A stretch of DNA of 64,000 nucleotides from Actinoplanes sp. DH11 (GTDB lineage: Bacteria > Actinomycetota > Actinomycetes > Mycobacteriales > Micromonosporaceae), in assembly GCF_020873875.1 (NCBI RefSeq), contig NZ_JAHWGU010000001.1, forward strand, positions 434,001-498,000, written 5' to 3'. The position numbers and the translations under genes were made by a program. This document shows positions 41,815 through 50,667 of this stretch, in pieces; position 1 is the first letter of the stretch; the number at the start of each line of letters is the position of its first letter. The notes under the pieces were generated by a model. That model searched no databases, was not told where the DNA came from, and worked only from the letters and a program-made list of their open reading frames with translations.

Positions 41815-42513
41815 ATGAGTCGCCTTCTCGTGGTCGAGGACGACCCGGACATCGCACTCGCTCTCCGGTTGCTGTTCAGCCGGGCCGGATATGAGGTGGC
41901 GCACGCCGCCGACGGCCGGGCCGGGCTCAAGGAGGCGTACGCCGAACACCCCGATCTGGTGGTGCTGGACGTCGGCCTGCCGGAGATGGACGGCTGGCAG
42001 GTGCTCGAGCGGCTGCGCGACGTCTCGGACGTCCCGGTGCTGGTGCTCACCGCACACGGCCAGGAGGCGGAGAAGGTCCGCGGCTTGCGCGGTGGTGCCG
42101 ACGACTACCTCACCAAGCCGTTCGCGAACAACGAACTGCTGGCCCGGGTGGAGGCGCTGCTGCGGCGCTCCTCCAGCGGGCAGAACAACTGGGCCAGCCA
42201 GATCTACGACGACGGTCTCGTGCACCTGGACCCGACCAAACGCCGGGTCTATGTGAAGGGCGACGAGAAACGGCTCACGCCCACCGAGTTCCGCCTGCTC
42301 AACGCCTTGGTCCGGCACGCCGGGGCGGTTCTCTCCCCGAACCAGCTGCTGACCCAGGCCTGGGACGACCCGACCGGCATCGGCCAGGAGCGGGTCAAGT
42401 TCGCGGTGCTGCGGCTGCGCCGCAAGCTCGGCTGGTCCGATCCGGACGAGTCGCCCATCGAGTCCGTACGCGGATTCGGCTACCGATACCGGCGTCCGGG
42501 TGGAGAAGCGTGA
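41815..42513 (+). CDS. OmpR/PhoB-family response regulator at head of chemotaxis block
   Basis: 232 residues. Receiver with acidic pocket VEDDPD, phospho-Asp52 in VLDVGLP, Thr in VLTAHG and Lys in YLTKPF, then a winged helix (LTPTEFRLLNALVRHAGAVLSPNQLL, FAVLRLRRKLG). No sensor kinase is adjacent. It precedes cheA by 82 bp and may control the motility genes or respond to CheA; both are inference. Confidence 0.9.
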   Translation: MSRLLVVEDDPDIALALRLLFSRAGYEVAHAADGRAGLKEAYAEHPDLVVLDVGLPEMDGWQVLERLRDVSDVPVLVLTAHGQEAEKVRGLRGGADDYLTKPFANNELLARVEALLRRSSSGQNNWASQIYDDGLVHLDPTKRRVYVKGDEKRLTPTEFRLLNALVRHAGAVLSPNQLLTQAWDDPTGIGQERVKFAVLRLRRKLGWSDPDESPIESVRGFGYRYRRPGGEA

Positions 42514-42595
42514 TTACTCGCCGTTCCGGTCGAGTCTTCTCAGTTGGCGCCCGCACACGTCGATGAGGGCTGTGAAGCCGAGCAGGAGGTAAGTC

Positions 42596-44962
42596 GTGGA
42601 AGACCTTGGCGAGATCGTCGGCGAATTCCTGATGGAGAGCCACGAGAACCTGGACCAGATCGACCGGGACCTCGTCAGCCTCGAGCAGGAACCGGACTCG
42701 CGTGACCTGATCTCCCGTATCTTCCGGGCGATCCACACGATCAAGGGCACCAGCGGGTTCCTGGCGTTCAGCCGGCTGGAGAAGCTGGCCCACGCCGGTG
42801 AGTCGCTGCTGTCCCGGCTGCGGGACGGCGTGCAGCCGGTCACCCCGGAGACGATCACCGTTCTGCTTGTCACGATCGACGGTGTCCGCGCGCTGCTCTC
42901 CTCGATCGAGGAGAACAACACCGAAGAGGGCATCGACATCGACAGCACCATCGAGCGCATCCACGCGCAGATGAACGCGCCGTCGGACCCGGCCGCCGCA
43001 CCGGCACCGGCCGCCGCGCCGGCTGCCGAAGCGGCGCCGGCCGCCGAGGCCGAGGCGGAGGCGCCGGTCCAGCTGGACGAGACGCCGAAACGGGCGGCGC
43101 CCGAGCCGATCGCCGAGCAGCGCCAGCCGCTCGGCCAGATCCTGGTCGAGGCCGGCGCGGCCCAGCCCGCCGACGTCAGCTCCGCGCTCCAGCAGCAGAT
43201 CGAGGGTGACGAGCGCAAGCTCGGCACGATCCTGCTGGAGGAGGGCAAGACCCAGCCGGCCGCGGTCAGCGAGGCGTTGCAGGCGCAGACGCCGAAGCGC
43301 AGCATCGCGGACAGCGCGATCCGGGTGGACGTCGACCTGCTGGACACCCTGCTGAACATGGTCGGTGAGCTGGTCCTCGCCCGGAACCAGCTGGTCCGCG
43401 GCGTGATGGAGATCGGCGACGCGACGCTGGTCCGCAGCGCCCAGCGGCTCGGCATGATCACCAGTGAGCTGCAAGAGGGCATCATGAAGACCCGCATGCA
43501 GCCCATCGAGCACATCTGGTCCAAGCTGCCCCGAGTCGTCCGGGACCTGAGCAACTCACTCGGCAAGCAGGTCGAGCTCGTCATGCAGGGCAAGGAGACC
43601 GAACTCGACCGGAGCCTGCTGGAAGCGGTCAAGGACCCGCTGACCCACCTGGTGCGCAACGCGGTCGACCACGGCATCGAGGACCCGGAGCGCCGGACGG
43701 CCAGCGGCAAGAGCCCGGTGGGCACGCTGACGCTTCGCGCGTACCACGAGGGCGGTCACGTCGCGGTCGAGGTGGCCGACGACGGCGCCGGCCTGAACGT
43801 CGAGCGGATCGCGCAGAAGGCCGTGGAGAACGGGCTGCTCCGGCCGGAGCAGATCCCGAACATGGACAAGCGTGACATCATGGCGATGGTCTTCCAGCCC
43901 GGCTTCTCCACCGCAGCCAAGGTCACCAACGTCTCCGGCCGCGGTGTCGGCATGGACGTGGTGAAGACCAACATCGAGAACATCGGCGGCGCGGTGAGCG
44001 TCGACTCGACGCCGGGCGAGGGTACGGTCTGGCGGCTCACCATCCCGCTGACGCTCGCCATCATCCAGGCGCTCACCGTCGACTGCGGCGATCAGCGTTA
44101 CGTCGTCCCGCAGGTCGCGGTCCTCGAGCTGGTCTTCATCGACGGCACCGCCACCAAGATCGAATATGCCTCCGGCGCCCCGGTCTACCGGCTGCGCGGC
44201 AAGCTGCTCCCGCTTGTCCGCCTGGACCGCGCGCTCGGCTTCGAGGTCGGCGGCGACCAGGGTGTCTACATCATGGTGCTGCAGGCCGACGGCCGGCGGT
44301 TCGGCCTGGTCGTGGACCGGGTGCTGAACACCGAGGAGGTCGTGGTCAAGGCGCTCAACACGCGGCTCAAGGACATCGGGCTCTACGCCGGCGCCACCAT
44401 CCTGGGCGACGGCAAGGTGGGCCTCATCCTGGACGTCTCGTCCCTGGCCCGCCGGTCGCACCTGGCCGTCGACTCGGAGCGCGAGAACGTCGTGGAGAAG
44501 CGCACCGCGGGCGGCGGCGGCACCGAGCGCCTGCTGGTCACCGCGGTCGGCGAGCGCCGGGTGGCGATCCCGCTGGACACCGTCACGCGGCTCGAGGAGT
44601 TCCCCCGGGACCGGATCGAGCACGCCGGTTCCCGCGAGGTGGTCCAGTACCGGGGGCAGATCCTGCCGCTGGTCCGGCTCTCCCATCTGCTCGGCGCCTA
44701 CGGCGAGGAACTGGAGGGCGACACCGTCTCGGTCGTGGTCTACAGCGAGGGCGGCAAGAGCGTGGCGCTGGTGGTGGACCGGATCGTGGACATCGCCGAG
44801 AACTCGACGACCGCGCGCCGCGACGCCGAGGAGGACGGCCTGGTCGGCACCGCGGTGATCCAGCAGCGGGTCACCGAGCTGCTCGACGTGCGCCGGGCCA
44901 TCCTCGCCGCGGATCCGAACTTCTACAGCGATTCGATGGACGAGATGCTGGTGGAGGCCTGA
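42596..44962 (+). CDS. cheA: CheA, chemotaxis histidine kinase with extra repeats and two CheW domains
   Basis: 788 residues. Hpt domain with His47 in IHTIKGTSGF, an Ala/Glu-rich linker, two LGxIL repeats at residues 179-201 and 209-231, dimerisation P3, and HATPase with LVRNAVDHGIED, VADDGAGL and GRGVGMDVV. Two CheW-like domains follow (ending near 620 and 770) instead of one. No P2 CheY-binding domain was recognised. GTG 42596 follows AGGAGG with 7-nt spacing. Starts the che operon. Confidence 0.95.
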   Translation: MEDLGEIVGEFLMESHENLDQIDRDLVSLEQEPDSRDLISRIFRAIHTIKGTSGFLAFSRLEKLAHAGESLLSRLRDGVQPVTPETITVLLVTIDGVRALLSSIEENNTEEGIDIDSTIERIHAQMNAPSDPAAAPAPAAAPAAEAAPAAEAEAEAPVQLDETPKRAAPEPIAEQRQPLGQILVEAGAAQPADVSSALQQQIEGDERKLGTILLEEGKTQPAAVSEALQAQTPKRSIADSAIRVDVDLLDTLLNMVGELVLARNQLVRGVMEIGDATLVRSAQRLGMITSELQEGIMKTRMQPIEHIWSKLPRVVRDLSNSLGKQVELVMQGKETELDRSLLEAVKDPLTHLVRNAVDHGIEDPERRTASGKSPVGTLTLRAYHEGGHVAVEVADDGAGLNVERIAQKAVENGLLRPEQIPNMDKRDIMAMVFQPGFSTAAKVTNVSGRGVGMDVVKTNIENIGGAVSVDSTPGEGTVWRLTIPLTLAIIQALTVDCGDQRYVVPQVAVLELVFIDGTATKIEYASGAPVYRLRGKLLPLVRLDRALGFEVGGDQGVYIMVLQADGRRFGLVVDRVLNTEEVVVKALNTRLKDIGLYAGATILGDGKVGLILDVSSLARRSHLAVDSERENVVEKRTAGGGGTERLLVTAVGERRVAIPLDTVTRLEEFPRDRIEHAGSREVVQYRGQILPLVRLSHLLGAYGEELEGDTVSVVVYSEGGKSVALVVDRIVDIAENSTTARRDAEEDGLVGTAVIQQRVTELLDVRRAILAADPNFYSDSMDEMLVEA

Positions 44963-44963
44963 G

Positions 44964-45401
44964 ATGGCGAGTCGTCAGTTCGCCACCTTCGAGGTGGCCG
45001 GGCAGCTCTTCGGCGTCGAGGTGCACACGGTGCAGGAGGTGCTCTCGTACAACGAGTACACCCCGGTGCCCCTCGCGCCGCCGGCCGTCGGCGGCCTGTT
45101 CAACCTCCGCGGCCAGGTGATCGCCGCGGTGGACCTGCGGGTGCAGCTCGGTCTGGCCCGGCAGGCGCTGCAGGGACCGGTCATGAACGTCATCCTGCGC
45201 GGTGACGGCGAGCCGGTGAGCCTGCTGGTTGACAAGATCGGCGAGGTGGTCGACCTGGACGACGAGACGTTCGAGCCGCCGCCGGACACGCTCAGCGGCC
45301 CGACGCGCGAGCTGGTCGTCGGCACCTTCAAGCTGGACGGGCGGCTGATGCTGGCCCTCGACGTCAACCAGGCCGTCGACACGTACCGCGCCACGACCTG
45401 A
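44964..45401 (+). CDS. cheW: CheW, chemotaxis coupling protein
   Basis: 145 residues of a single CheW domain (GQLFGVEVHTVQEVLSYNEYTPVPLAPPAVGGLFNLRGQ region; core motif NLRGQVIAAVDLR). Couples receptors to CheA. ATG follows the cheA stop by 1 nt. Confidence 0.95.
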   Translation: MASRQFATFEVAGQLFGVEVHTVQEVLSYNEYTPVPLAPPAVGGLFNLRGQVIAAVDLRVQLGLARQALQGPVMNVILRGDGEPVSLLVDKIGEVVDLDDETFEPPPDTLSGPTRELVVGTFKLDGRLMLALDVNQAVDTYRATT

Positions 45402-46273
45402 TGTACAGCCTCGTCAGCGCCCCGGTCCTGGGCTTCGACCTGACCCGCCTGGAGGGCGGGTCGGCCGCGGCCGACGTGCTGCTGCGCGCCCTGCGACTGC
45501 AGGCCGAGGATCTTCCGATCCTGGCGGAGCGGCTGCCGGACGAGGGCGTACGAGGTCCGCTCTGGGTCGAGGTGGAAAGCGCCGCCCGCCGGATGCCCTC
45601 GCTCAAGGGAATGTCGAAGGACGATCCGGCGGCAAACCTCACTCTGGTGGAGCGCGCGCCGATCGGCTCGGTGGACGCGCTGCTCACCTGCCTGCGCTAC
45701 GACGTGATGTCGTGGACGTGGGAGGGCAAGGGGCGCGACGCGCGGCAGAGCGACGACGCCGGTGCGGCCACCGCGCTGCTGTGCGACGCGGCGGTCGCCA
45801 GTTATCTGCGTGAGGTGCTCGACGAGGAGACCCGCCGGCGCCTCGGTGCCGGCTGGGTGGCGGCGGTGAAGAAGCTGCCGGCGGGGGCGCCGATCGACCT
45901 GGGTCCGCACCACTACACGGTGTCGGCCCTGCTGGACCGGCTGCGCACGCTGCGGCCGGAGGACCGGGAGCGGGTGCTCACCTCCGCCGACGACGCCCGG
46001 CGTAACACCGCCGGATGGTCACCGGCGGTCCACTCGGCCTCCTGGGCGGCGTACCTCTCGGACCGGGTCCGCACCGCCGCGGCGGCGCAGATGCTGCTGG
46101 TCCAGGCGGTGGACACCGCCGGGATTCCGCTGGCCGACCGGGCCGGCGGCGTCTGGAACATGCTCAGCGGCGCCGTGCAGGCGCTCGTGGTTCGCGACCT
46201 GCTGGACACCGCCACCGCCCATCGGCTGCTCGCACCGGTGGTCGCGGCGCTCGGTCCGGCCTGGCTCGGCTGA
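45401..46273 (+). CDS. Unknown protein inside the chemotaxis operon
   Basis: 290 residues, mostly predicted helix, no signal peptide or membrane segment. Includes the conserved-looking core DALLTCLRYDVMSWTWEGKG and several Trp and Arg residues (SASWAAYLSDRV). No receiver, CheC/CheD, HAMP or methyltransferase motif is visible and I do not recognise a family. Its ATG overlaps the cheW stop by 1 nt, and cheB follows 13 bp later, so it is locked into the che operon. Confidence 0.75.
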   Translation: MYSLVSAPVLGFDLTRLEGGSAAADVLLRALRLQAEDLPILAERLPDEGVRGPLWVEVESAARRMPSLKGMSKDDPAANLTLVERAPIGSVDALLTCLRYDVMSWTWEGKGRDARQSDDAGAATALLCDAAVASYLREVLDEETRRRLGAGWVAAVKKLPAGAPIDLGPHHYTVSALLDRLRTLRPEDRERVLTSADDARRNTAGWSPAVHSASWAAYLSDRVRTAAAAQMLLVQAVDTAGIPLADRAGGVWNMLSGAVQALVVRDLLDTATAHRLLAPVVAALGPAWLG

Positions 46274-46286
46274 AGGGGGTGGTCGA

Positions 46287-47462
46287 ATGATCTCGGTTCT
46301 CGTCGTCGACGATTCCGTGGTGGTCCGTCGACTGATCGTCGACGCTCTCGGGGAGGCGCCGGGCATCCAGGTGGTCGGCACGGCTGCGAACGGGCTCCTG
46401 GCCCAGGCCAAGATCGACCAGCTCAAACCCGACGTGATCACCATGGACATCGAGATGCCCGAGATGGACGGCATCGCGGCCGTGCGCGAGCTGCGTAAAC
46501 GGCACACCGCGCTGCCGGTGATCATGTTCAGTACGCTCTCCGCGGCGGGCGCCTCGGCGACCCTGGAGGCCTTGGCCGCGGGCGCCACCGACTACGTCAC
46601 CAAGCCGAGCAACGTGGGCTCGGTGCAGGAGTCGATCGCGGCGGTGCGGGAGCAGCTCGTACCCAAGATCCAAGCGCTCGGTGGCCGGCGCCGGCCCGCC
46701 GGTGCGCCGGCCGGCCCACCGCCGCGCCCGCCGGCCGGCGCCCTGCGTCCCGGCGCCGCGCCGGGACGTCCGGGCCTGCCGCCGGTCGCACCCGGGCGAC
46801 CCGCGTCGGCGTCCGGACCCGCGCCGGCCCGTCCGGCGGTGCCGCGCCGGGCCGGTGTGCAGGGCCGGGTGGACATCCTCGCGATCGGTTCCTCCACGGG
46901 CGGGCCGGACGCTCTCACCAAGGTGCTGCTCGGCCTGCCCGCCGACCTGCCGGTGCCGATCGTGATCACGCAACACATGCCGCCGGTGTTCACCAAGATG
47001 TTCGCCGAACGGCTGGACCGCAGCACGCCGTTGCGCGTGCTGGAGGCCGGCGACGGCATGGAGCTCACGCCGGGCACGGTCTACATCGCTCCGGGAGACC
47101 GCCACCTGGTCTTCAACCGCAAGGGAACCGCGACGCTGACCCAGCTCAGCACCGCGCCACAAGAGAACTCCTGCAGGCCTGCCGTGGACGTGATGTTCCG
47201 GTCGGTGGCGGGACTGTACGGCGCATCAGCCTTCGCGGCGGTGCTCACCGGAATGGGACAAGACGGACGGAGTGGTGCGAAAGTGCTACGAGACTCGGGC
47301 GCCGAAGTGCTGGCACAGGACGAGGCGAGCTCGGTGGTCTGGGGCATGCCCGGCGCCGTGGTCGCCGCCGGACTGGCCGACGAGGTGCTGCCCCTGGACC
47401 GGATCGCGGGAGCGCTGCTCAACCGCGTGCGGGCGGGCCGTTCCGCGGCGGTGGCCCGATGA
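46287..47462 (+). CDS. cheB: CheB, chemoreceptor glutamate methylesterase
   Basis: 391 residues. Receiver with Asp54 (VITMDIEMPEMDG), Pro-rich linker of about 50 residues, then the esterase domain with catalytic Ser203 (GSSTGG), His230 (ITQHMPP) and the Asp loop in GMGQDGRSG. Removes receptor methyl groups or deamidates glutamines in adaptation. Overlaps cheR by ATGA. Confidence 0.96.
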   Translation: MISVLVVDDSVVVRRLIVDALGEAPGIQVVGTAANGLLAQAKIDQLKPDVITMDIEMPEMDGIAAVRELRKRHTALPVIMFSTLSAAGASATLEALAAGATDYVTKPSNVGSVQESIAAVREQLVPKIQALGGRRRPAGAPAGPPPRPPAGALRPGAAPGRPGLPPVAPGRPASASGPAPARPAVPRRAGVQGRVDILAIGSSTGGPDALTKVLLGLPADLPVPIVITQHMPPVFTKMFAERLDRSTPLRVLEAGDGMELTPGTVYIAPGDRHLVFNRKGTATLTQLSTAPQENSCRPAVDVMFRSVAGLYGASAFAAVLTGMGQDGRSGAKVLRDSGAEVLAQDEASSVVWGMPGAVVAAGLADEVLPLDRIAGALLNRVRAGRSAAVAR

Positions 47463-48304
47463 CCCTCTCCCAAGCGGACTTCACGTTCGTCGCCAACCTG
47501 GTCCGCCGGGAAGCCTCGATCGTGCTGGCGGCCGGCAAGGAATACCTGGTCGAGGCGCGACTGATCCCGGTGGCCCGTGCGGTCGGCGCGGCGAACGTCA
47601 ACGAGTTCCTGGCCGATCTCCAGCGGCGGCCGAACCCGCAGTTCCAGCGCAAGATCATCGACGCGCTCACCACCAACGAGACGTCCTTCTTCCGGGACCG
47701 CGAACCGTTCACCGCGCTCACCGAGGTGGTGCTGCCCGAACTGATCAAGTCCCGGGCGGCGCAGCGGAAACTGCGGTTCTGGTCGGCCGCGAGTTCCAGC
47801 GGGCAGGAGGCGTTCAGTCTGGCGATCACCCTGCAGGAGACCCTGCCTGCCGGGTGGTCCTACGAGATCATGGGAACGGACATCTCCACCGCGATGGTGG
47901 AGCGGGCGACCAAGGCGGAGTACAGCCAGGTCGAGGTGAACCGCGGTCTCGCGGCGACCCAGCTGGTGCAGTACTTCGAGCGGGCCGGCGCGCACTGGCG
48001 GGTGATCCCCGCGCTGCGGCGCAACGTCACCTTCAAGCACATGAGCCTGACCGCACCGTTCCCGCCGATGCAGCCGTTCGACGTGATCTTCCTGCGGAAC
48101 GTGCTCATCTACTTCGACGTCGCGACCAAGCGCCAGGTGCTGCAGAACGCCGCCCGCATCCTGCGGCCGGACGGCCTGCTCTTCCTGGGCGCGGCCGAGA
48201 CCACGATCGGGATCGACGACAACTACGAGCGCGTGGCCGCCGGCCGCACCTCTGCCTATCGAACTCGTAACGCGGTGCCCTCCGGTGCCGCGAGAAGGGG
48301 ATGA
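47459..48304 (+). CDS. cheR: CheR, chemoreceptor methyltransferase
   Basis: 281 residues. N-terminal helical domain (FTFVANLVRREASIVLAAGKEYLVEARL), then SAM-binding WSAASSSGQEAFSLAI, TDISTAMVERA and VIFLRNVLIYFD. Methylates receptor glutamates using S-adenosylmethionine. ATG overlaps cheB, and its stop overlaps cheY1. Confidence 0.96.
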   Translation: MTLSQADFTFVANLVRREASIVLAAGKEYLVEARLIPVARAVGAANVNEFLADLQRRPNPQFQRKIIDALTTNETSFFRDREPFTALTEVVLPELIKSRAAQRKLRFWSAASSSGQEAFSLAITLQETLPAGWSYEIMGTDISTAMVERATKAEYSQVEVNRGLAATQLVQYFERAGAHWRVIPALRRNVTFKHMSLTAPFPPMQPFDVIFLRNVLIYFDVATKRQVLQNAARILRPDGLLFLGAAETTIGIDDNYERVAAGRTSAYRTRNAVPSGAARRG

Positions 48305-48696
48305 CGCCGATGCGCGCCATGGTGATCGACGACTCCCGCGCGATGCGCATGATCCTCAAGCGCATCGTCACGAAGCTCAACTTCGAGGCGGTGGAGGCGG
48401 GGGACGGGAAGGAGGCGATGGACCTCCTCGCCGACATGACCGAGGTGCCGGAGCTGGCACTTATCGACTGGAACATGCCCAACATGAACGGGCTCGAGTT
48501 CGTCACCAAAGTCCGGGCCGATCCGCGCCTGCGGGAGATGACCCTGGTGATGGTCACTACCGAGAGCGAACAGAGCCAGATCGTCCGGGCGCTCGCCGCG
48601 GGTGCCCACGAATACGTGATCAAGCCCTTCACCGAAGGCGCCATGATCGAAAAGCTGGCCCTGCTGGGCCTCGTCCCGACCGGAGCGAACTCATGA
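48301..48696 (+). CDS. cheY: CheY1, single-domain response regulator
   Basis: 131 residues. Acidic pair IDDSR, phospho-Asp56 in LIDWNMPNMNG, Thr in MVTTES and Lys in VIKPF. Probably carries the phosphoryl signal from CheA to the motor. ATGA overlaps on both sides (cheR and the CheX-like gene). Confidence 0.93.
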   Translation: MTPMRAMVIDDSRAMRMILKRIVTKLNFEAVEAGDGKEAMDLLADMTEVPELALIDWNMPNMNGLEFVTKVRADPRLREMTLVMVTTESEQSQIVRALAAGAHEYVIKPFTEGAMIEKLALLGLVPTGANS

Positions 48697-49181
48697 GTGT
48701 CGAAGTCGAGGTCAATGAGAGCGACCTCGCCGAGATGGTGGAACAGGTTTGGGAGTCGTATCTGGATCCGGAGGGCGTGAGTCCCCTGATTCCCACCTAC
48801 GACGAGAACCAGCCCTCCGAGGTGCACTCCTCGGTCTCCATCACCGGATCCTGGAGCGGGCACGTCGTGTACGCCTCGTCCATGGCCGCCGCCCAGCGTG
48901 CGGCTGCCGCCTTCCTCGCCATGGAGATGGACGAGGTGAGCGAGGAGGACATCTCGGACACGCTCGGCGAACTCGCCAACATCGTCGGTGGCAACGTCAA
49001 GGCGATGCTGCCCTCCGGCGCACAACTGTCCCTTCCGCAGGTGGTGCTCGCGCCCGAGTCCTCGGCGCGTTACCCGAACGCGCAGCGCATCAGCGGCGTC
49101 TACGGGATCTGGGAGGGCGAACCGGTGTCCATCTCGATGTGGCACAGCAGCTCGGACAACAAGGAGGAGGAGGGCGAATGA
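48693..49181 (+). CDS. CheX-like CheY-P phosphatase
   Basis: 162 residues of the CheC/CheX fold with phosphatase motif Glu93-x2-Asn96 (LGELANIVGGNVKAML) and SITGSWSGHVVYASS. CheX removes phosphate from CheY-P in organisms without CheZ, and no cheZ, cheC or cheD lies in this window. ATG overlaps the cheY1 stop and its stop overlaps cheY2. Confidence 0.85.
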   Translation: MSVEVEVNESDLAEMVEQVWESYLDPEGVSPLIPTYDENQPSEVHSSVSITGSWSGHVVYASSMAAAQRAAAAFLAMEMDEVSEEDISDTLGELANIVGGNVKAMLPSGAQLSLPQVVLAPESSARYPNAQRISGVYGIWEGEPVSISMWHSSSDNKEEEGE

Positions 49182-49540
49182 AGATCCTCATCGCCGATGA
49201 CAGCAGAGTGATGCGGCAGATCGTCGTCCGCACGCTGCGCCAGGCCGGGTTCGGTGATCACGACCTGGTGGAGGCCGCGGACGGCAAGGAGGCGCTGGAC
49301 ATGGCCAACGCCGAGAAGCCGGACCTGGTCATCTCGGACTGGAACATGCCGCATCTGACCGGTATCGAGGTGCTCCGGCAGCTACGCGCCGCCGGCAACA
49401 ACGTGAAGTTCGGCTTCGTCACCTCGGAGTCGACCCCGGAGATGAAGGAGGCAGCCGAGTCCTCGGGCGCGGCATTCTTCATCGTCAAACCCTTCACAGC
49501 TGAGCGATTCGATGAGGTTTTCACTCCTATTTTGGGATGA
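49178..49540 (+). CDS. cheY: CheY2, single-domain response regulator
   Basis: 120 residues. IADDSR, phospho-Asp54 in VISDWNMPHLTG, Thr-like TSES and Lys in IVKPF. A second CheY, clearly diverged from CheY1; it may be a phosphate sink or act on a different target. Followed after 7 bp by another CheX-like gene. Confidence 0.93.
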   Translation: MKILIADDSRVMRQIVVRTLRQAGFGDHDLVEAADGKEALDMANAEKPDLVISDWNMPHLTGIEVLRQLRAAGNNVKFGFVTSESTPEMKEAAESSGAAFFIVKPFTAERFDEVFTPILG

Positions 49541-49547
49541 TTAAGAC

Positions 49548-50036
49548 ATGTCAGACGTCTCGGTTCTTCCCGGCTCACTAGCCGTACGTAACCTGTTCGA
49601 GGATCTGCTCGGTCGCGAGGTGGTGGTCAGCCCCGGCGACCCGCTGAGCGCTGAGGAGATCAAGACCGCAACTGTCGCCATCTTCACCGATCCCGGTCAG
49701 AAGATCTACGCGGTGATGGGCATGCAGCTGAGCCTCGCGGCGAACGCCGGGGCGGCCCTGGGCCTGCTGCCGGCCGGCGCCGCCGAGGACAGCATCGACG
49801 AGAAGCAGCTCTTCCCCAACCTCGCGGAGAACGTCTTCGAGCTCTGCAACGTCTTCACCAGTCTGCTCAACCGTGAGGGGGCGCCTCACCTCAAGCTCTA
49901 CCAGGTGATCTACCCGGGCATGGAGCTGCCGGGCGACGCGCGCGCGGTCCTGCTCGCGCTCGGCCGCCGCCTCGACCTCATGTGCGAGGTCAGCCGGTAC
50001 GGCAAGGGGAAGCTCAGCCTGTCTCTCGCACCCTGA
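49548..50036 (+). CDS. Second CheX-like protein
   Basis: 162 residues. The region NLAENVFELCNVFTSLL has Glu98-x2-Asn101, the CheC/CheX phosphatase pattern, but overall similarity to CheX is weak and the GSWSG-type strand is missing. Could be a divergent CheY-P phosphatase or an adaptor of CheY2. Last gene of the che operon, followed by a strong palindrome. Confidence 0.7.
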   Translation: MSDVSVLPGSLAVRNLFEDLLGREVVVSPGDPLSAEEIKTATVAIFTDPGQKIYAVMGMQLSLAANAGAALGLLPAGAAEDSIDEKQLFPNLAENVFELCNVFTSLLNREGAPHLKLYQVIYPGMELPGDARAVLLALGRRLDLMCEVSRYGKGKLSLSLAP

Positions 50037-50062
50037 CCGAGGTCCTAATTGAAAAGCTCCCG

Positions 50063-50092
50063 TTGCGGGCCCGCCGATCGGCGGGCCCGCAA
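50063..50092. terminator. 30-bp perfect palindrome, terminator between che and flagellar genes
   Basis: Perfect inverted repeat TTGCGGGCCCGCCGA/TCGGCGGGCCCGCAA centred at 50077.5, followed by ATTT. It lies 26 bp past the last che gene and can act in either direction. Confidence 0.8.
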
Positions 50093-50101
50093 ATTTGTGG
50101 C

Positions 50102-50128
50102 TAAGCAATCGCGGAGGCGCGCCGAACC
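50102..50128 (+). promoter_or_regulatory. Sigma-28 (FliA/WhiG)-like promoter of flgD
   Basis: TAAG, exactly 15 nt, then GCCGAACC, close to the consensus TAAA-N15-GCCGATAA. It lies between the terminator and the flgD SD (AGGAG, 50151-50155). Confidence 0.55.
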
Positions 50129-50161
50129 TTAGGTTGAGCTCGCAACGGACAGGAGAAGTCA

Positions 50162-50626
50162 ATGACCTCGCCGACCTCCGGACCGATCGGTTCCAGTGAT
50201 GCCGCCAAGGCCGCCGCACTCGCTGCGGCGAAAAGCTCCGAGGCCAAGGCCAAGTCGCTCGGCGACAAGGACACCTTCATGAAGCTCCTCGTCGCCCAGC
50301 TGAAGTACCAGGACCCTTCCAAGCCCGCCGACTCGACCGCGTTCATGGCGCAGACCGCCCAGTTCACGCAGGTCGAGAAGCTGGAAGACATGATCGACAT
50401 GCTCTCGGCACAGCGCATGATCGGCGCCAGCTCGCTGGTGGGCAAGACGGTGACGTACATGGACGACACCGGCGCCTCGCAGACCGGCGTGATCACCTCG
50501 GCGAAGCTCAACGGAGACAGCGAACCGACGTTGAAGGTCGGGAACATGGACGTGCAGCTGTCCAAGGTCACGGAGATCTCACAGACCGCCTCCGACTCCC
50601 GTCCCACCGCCCCACCCGCCCTCTGA
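50162..50626 (+). CDS. flgD: FlgD, flagellar hook cap protein
   Basis: 154 residues. Conserved DKDTFMKLLVAQLKYQDPSKPADSTAFMAQTAQFTQVEKL, here noted by its core LLVAQLKYQDP near residue 42. Shorter than enteric FlgD: the C-terminal FlgD Ig-like domain is missing beyond a short SLVGKTVTYMDDTG tudor-like part. Scaffolds hook assembly outside the cell. ATG 50162 follows AGGAG with 6-nt spacing. Confidence 0.92.
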   Translation: MTSPTSGPIGSSDAAKAAALAAAKSSEAKAKSLGDKDTFMKLLVAQLKYQDPSKPADSTAFMAQTAQFTQVEKLEDMIDMLSAQRMIGASSLVGKTVTYMDDTGASQTGVITSAKLNGDSEPTLKVGNMDVQLSKVTEISQTASDSRPTAPPAL

Positions 50627-50667
50627 CGGCGGACTGACGGCCTCTCGACCGCAAAGGAATTGTTTCC

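Noticed and set aside
49988..50060. Further small gene between the last che gene and the palindrome
   Set aside because: No start, ribosome site or conserved peptide in the 26-bp gap.
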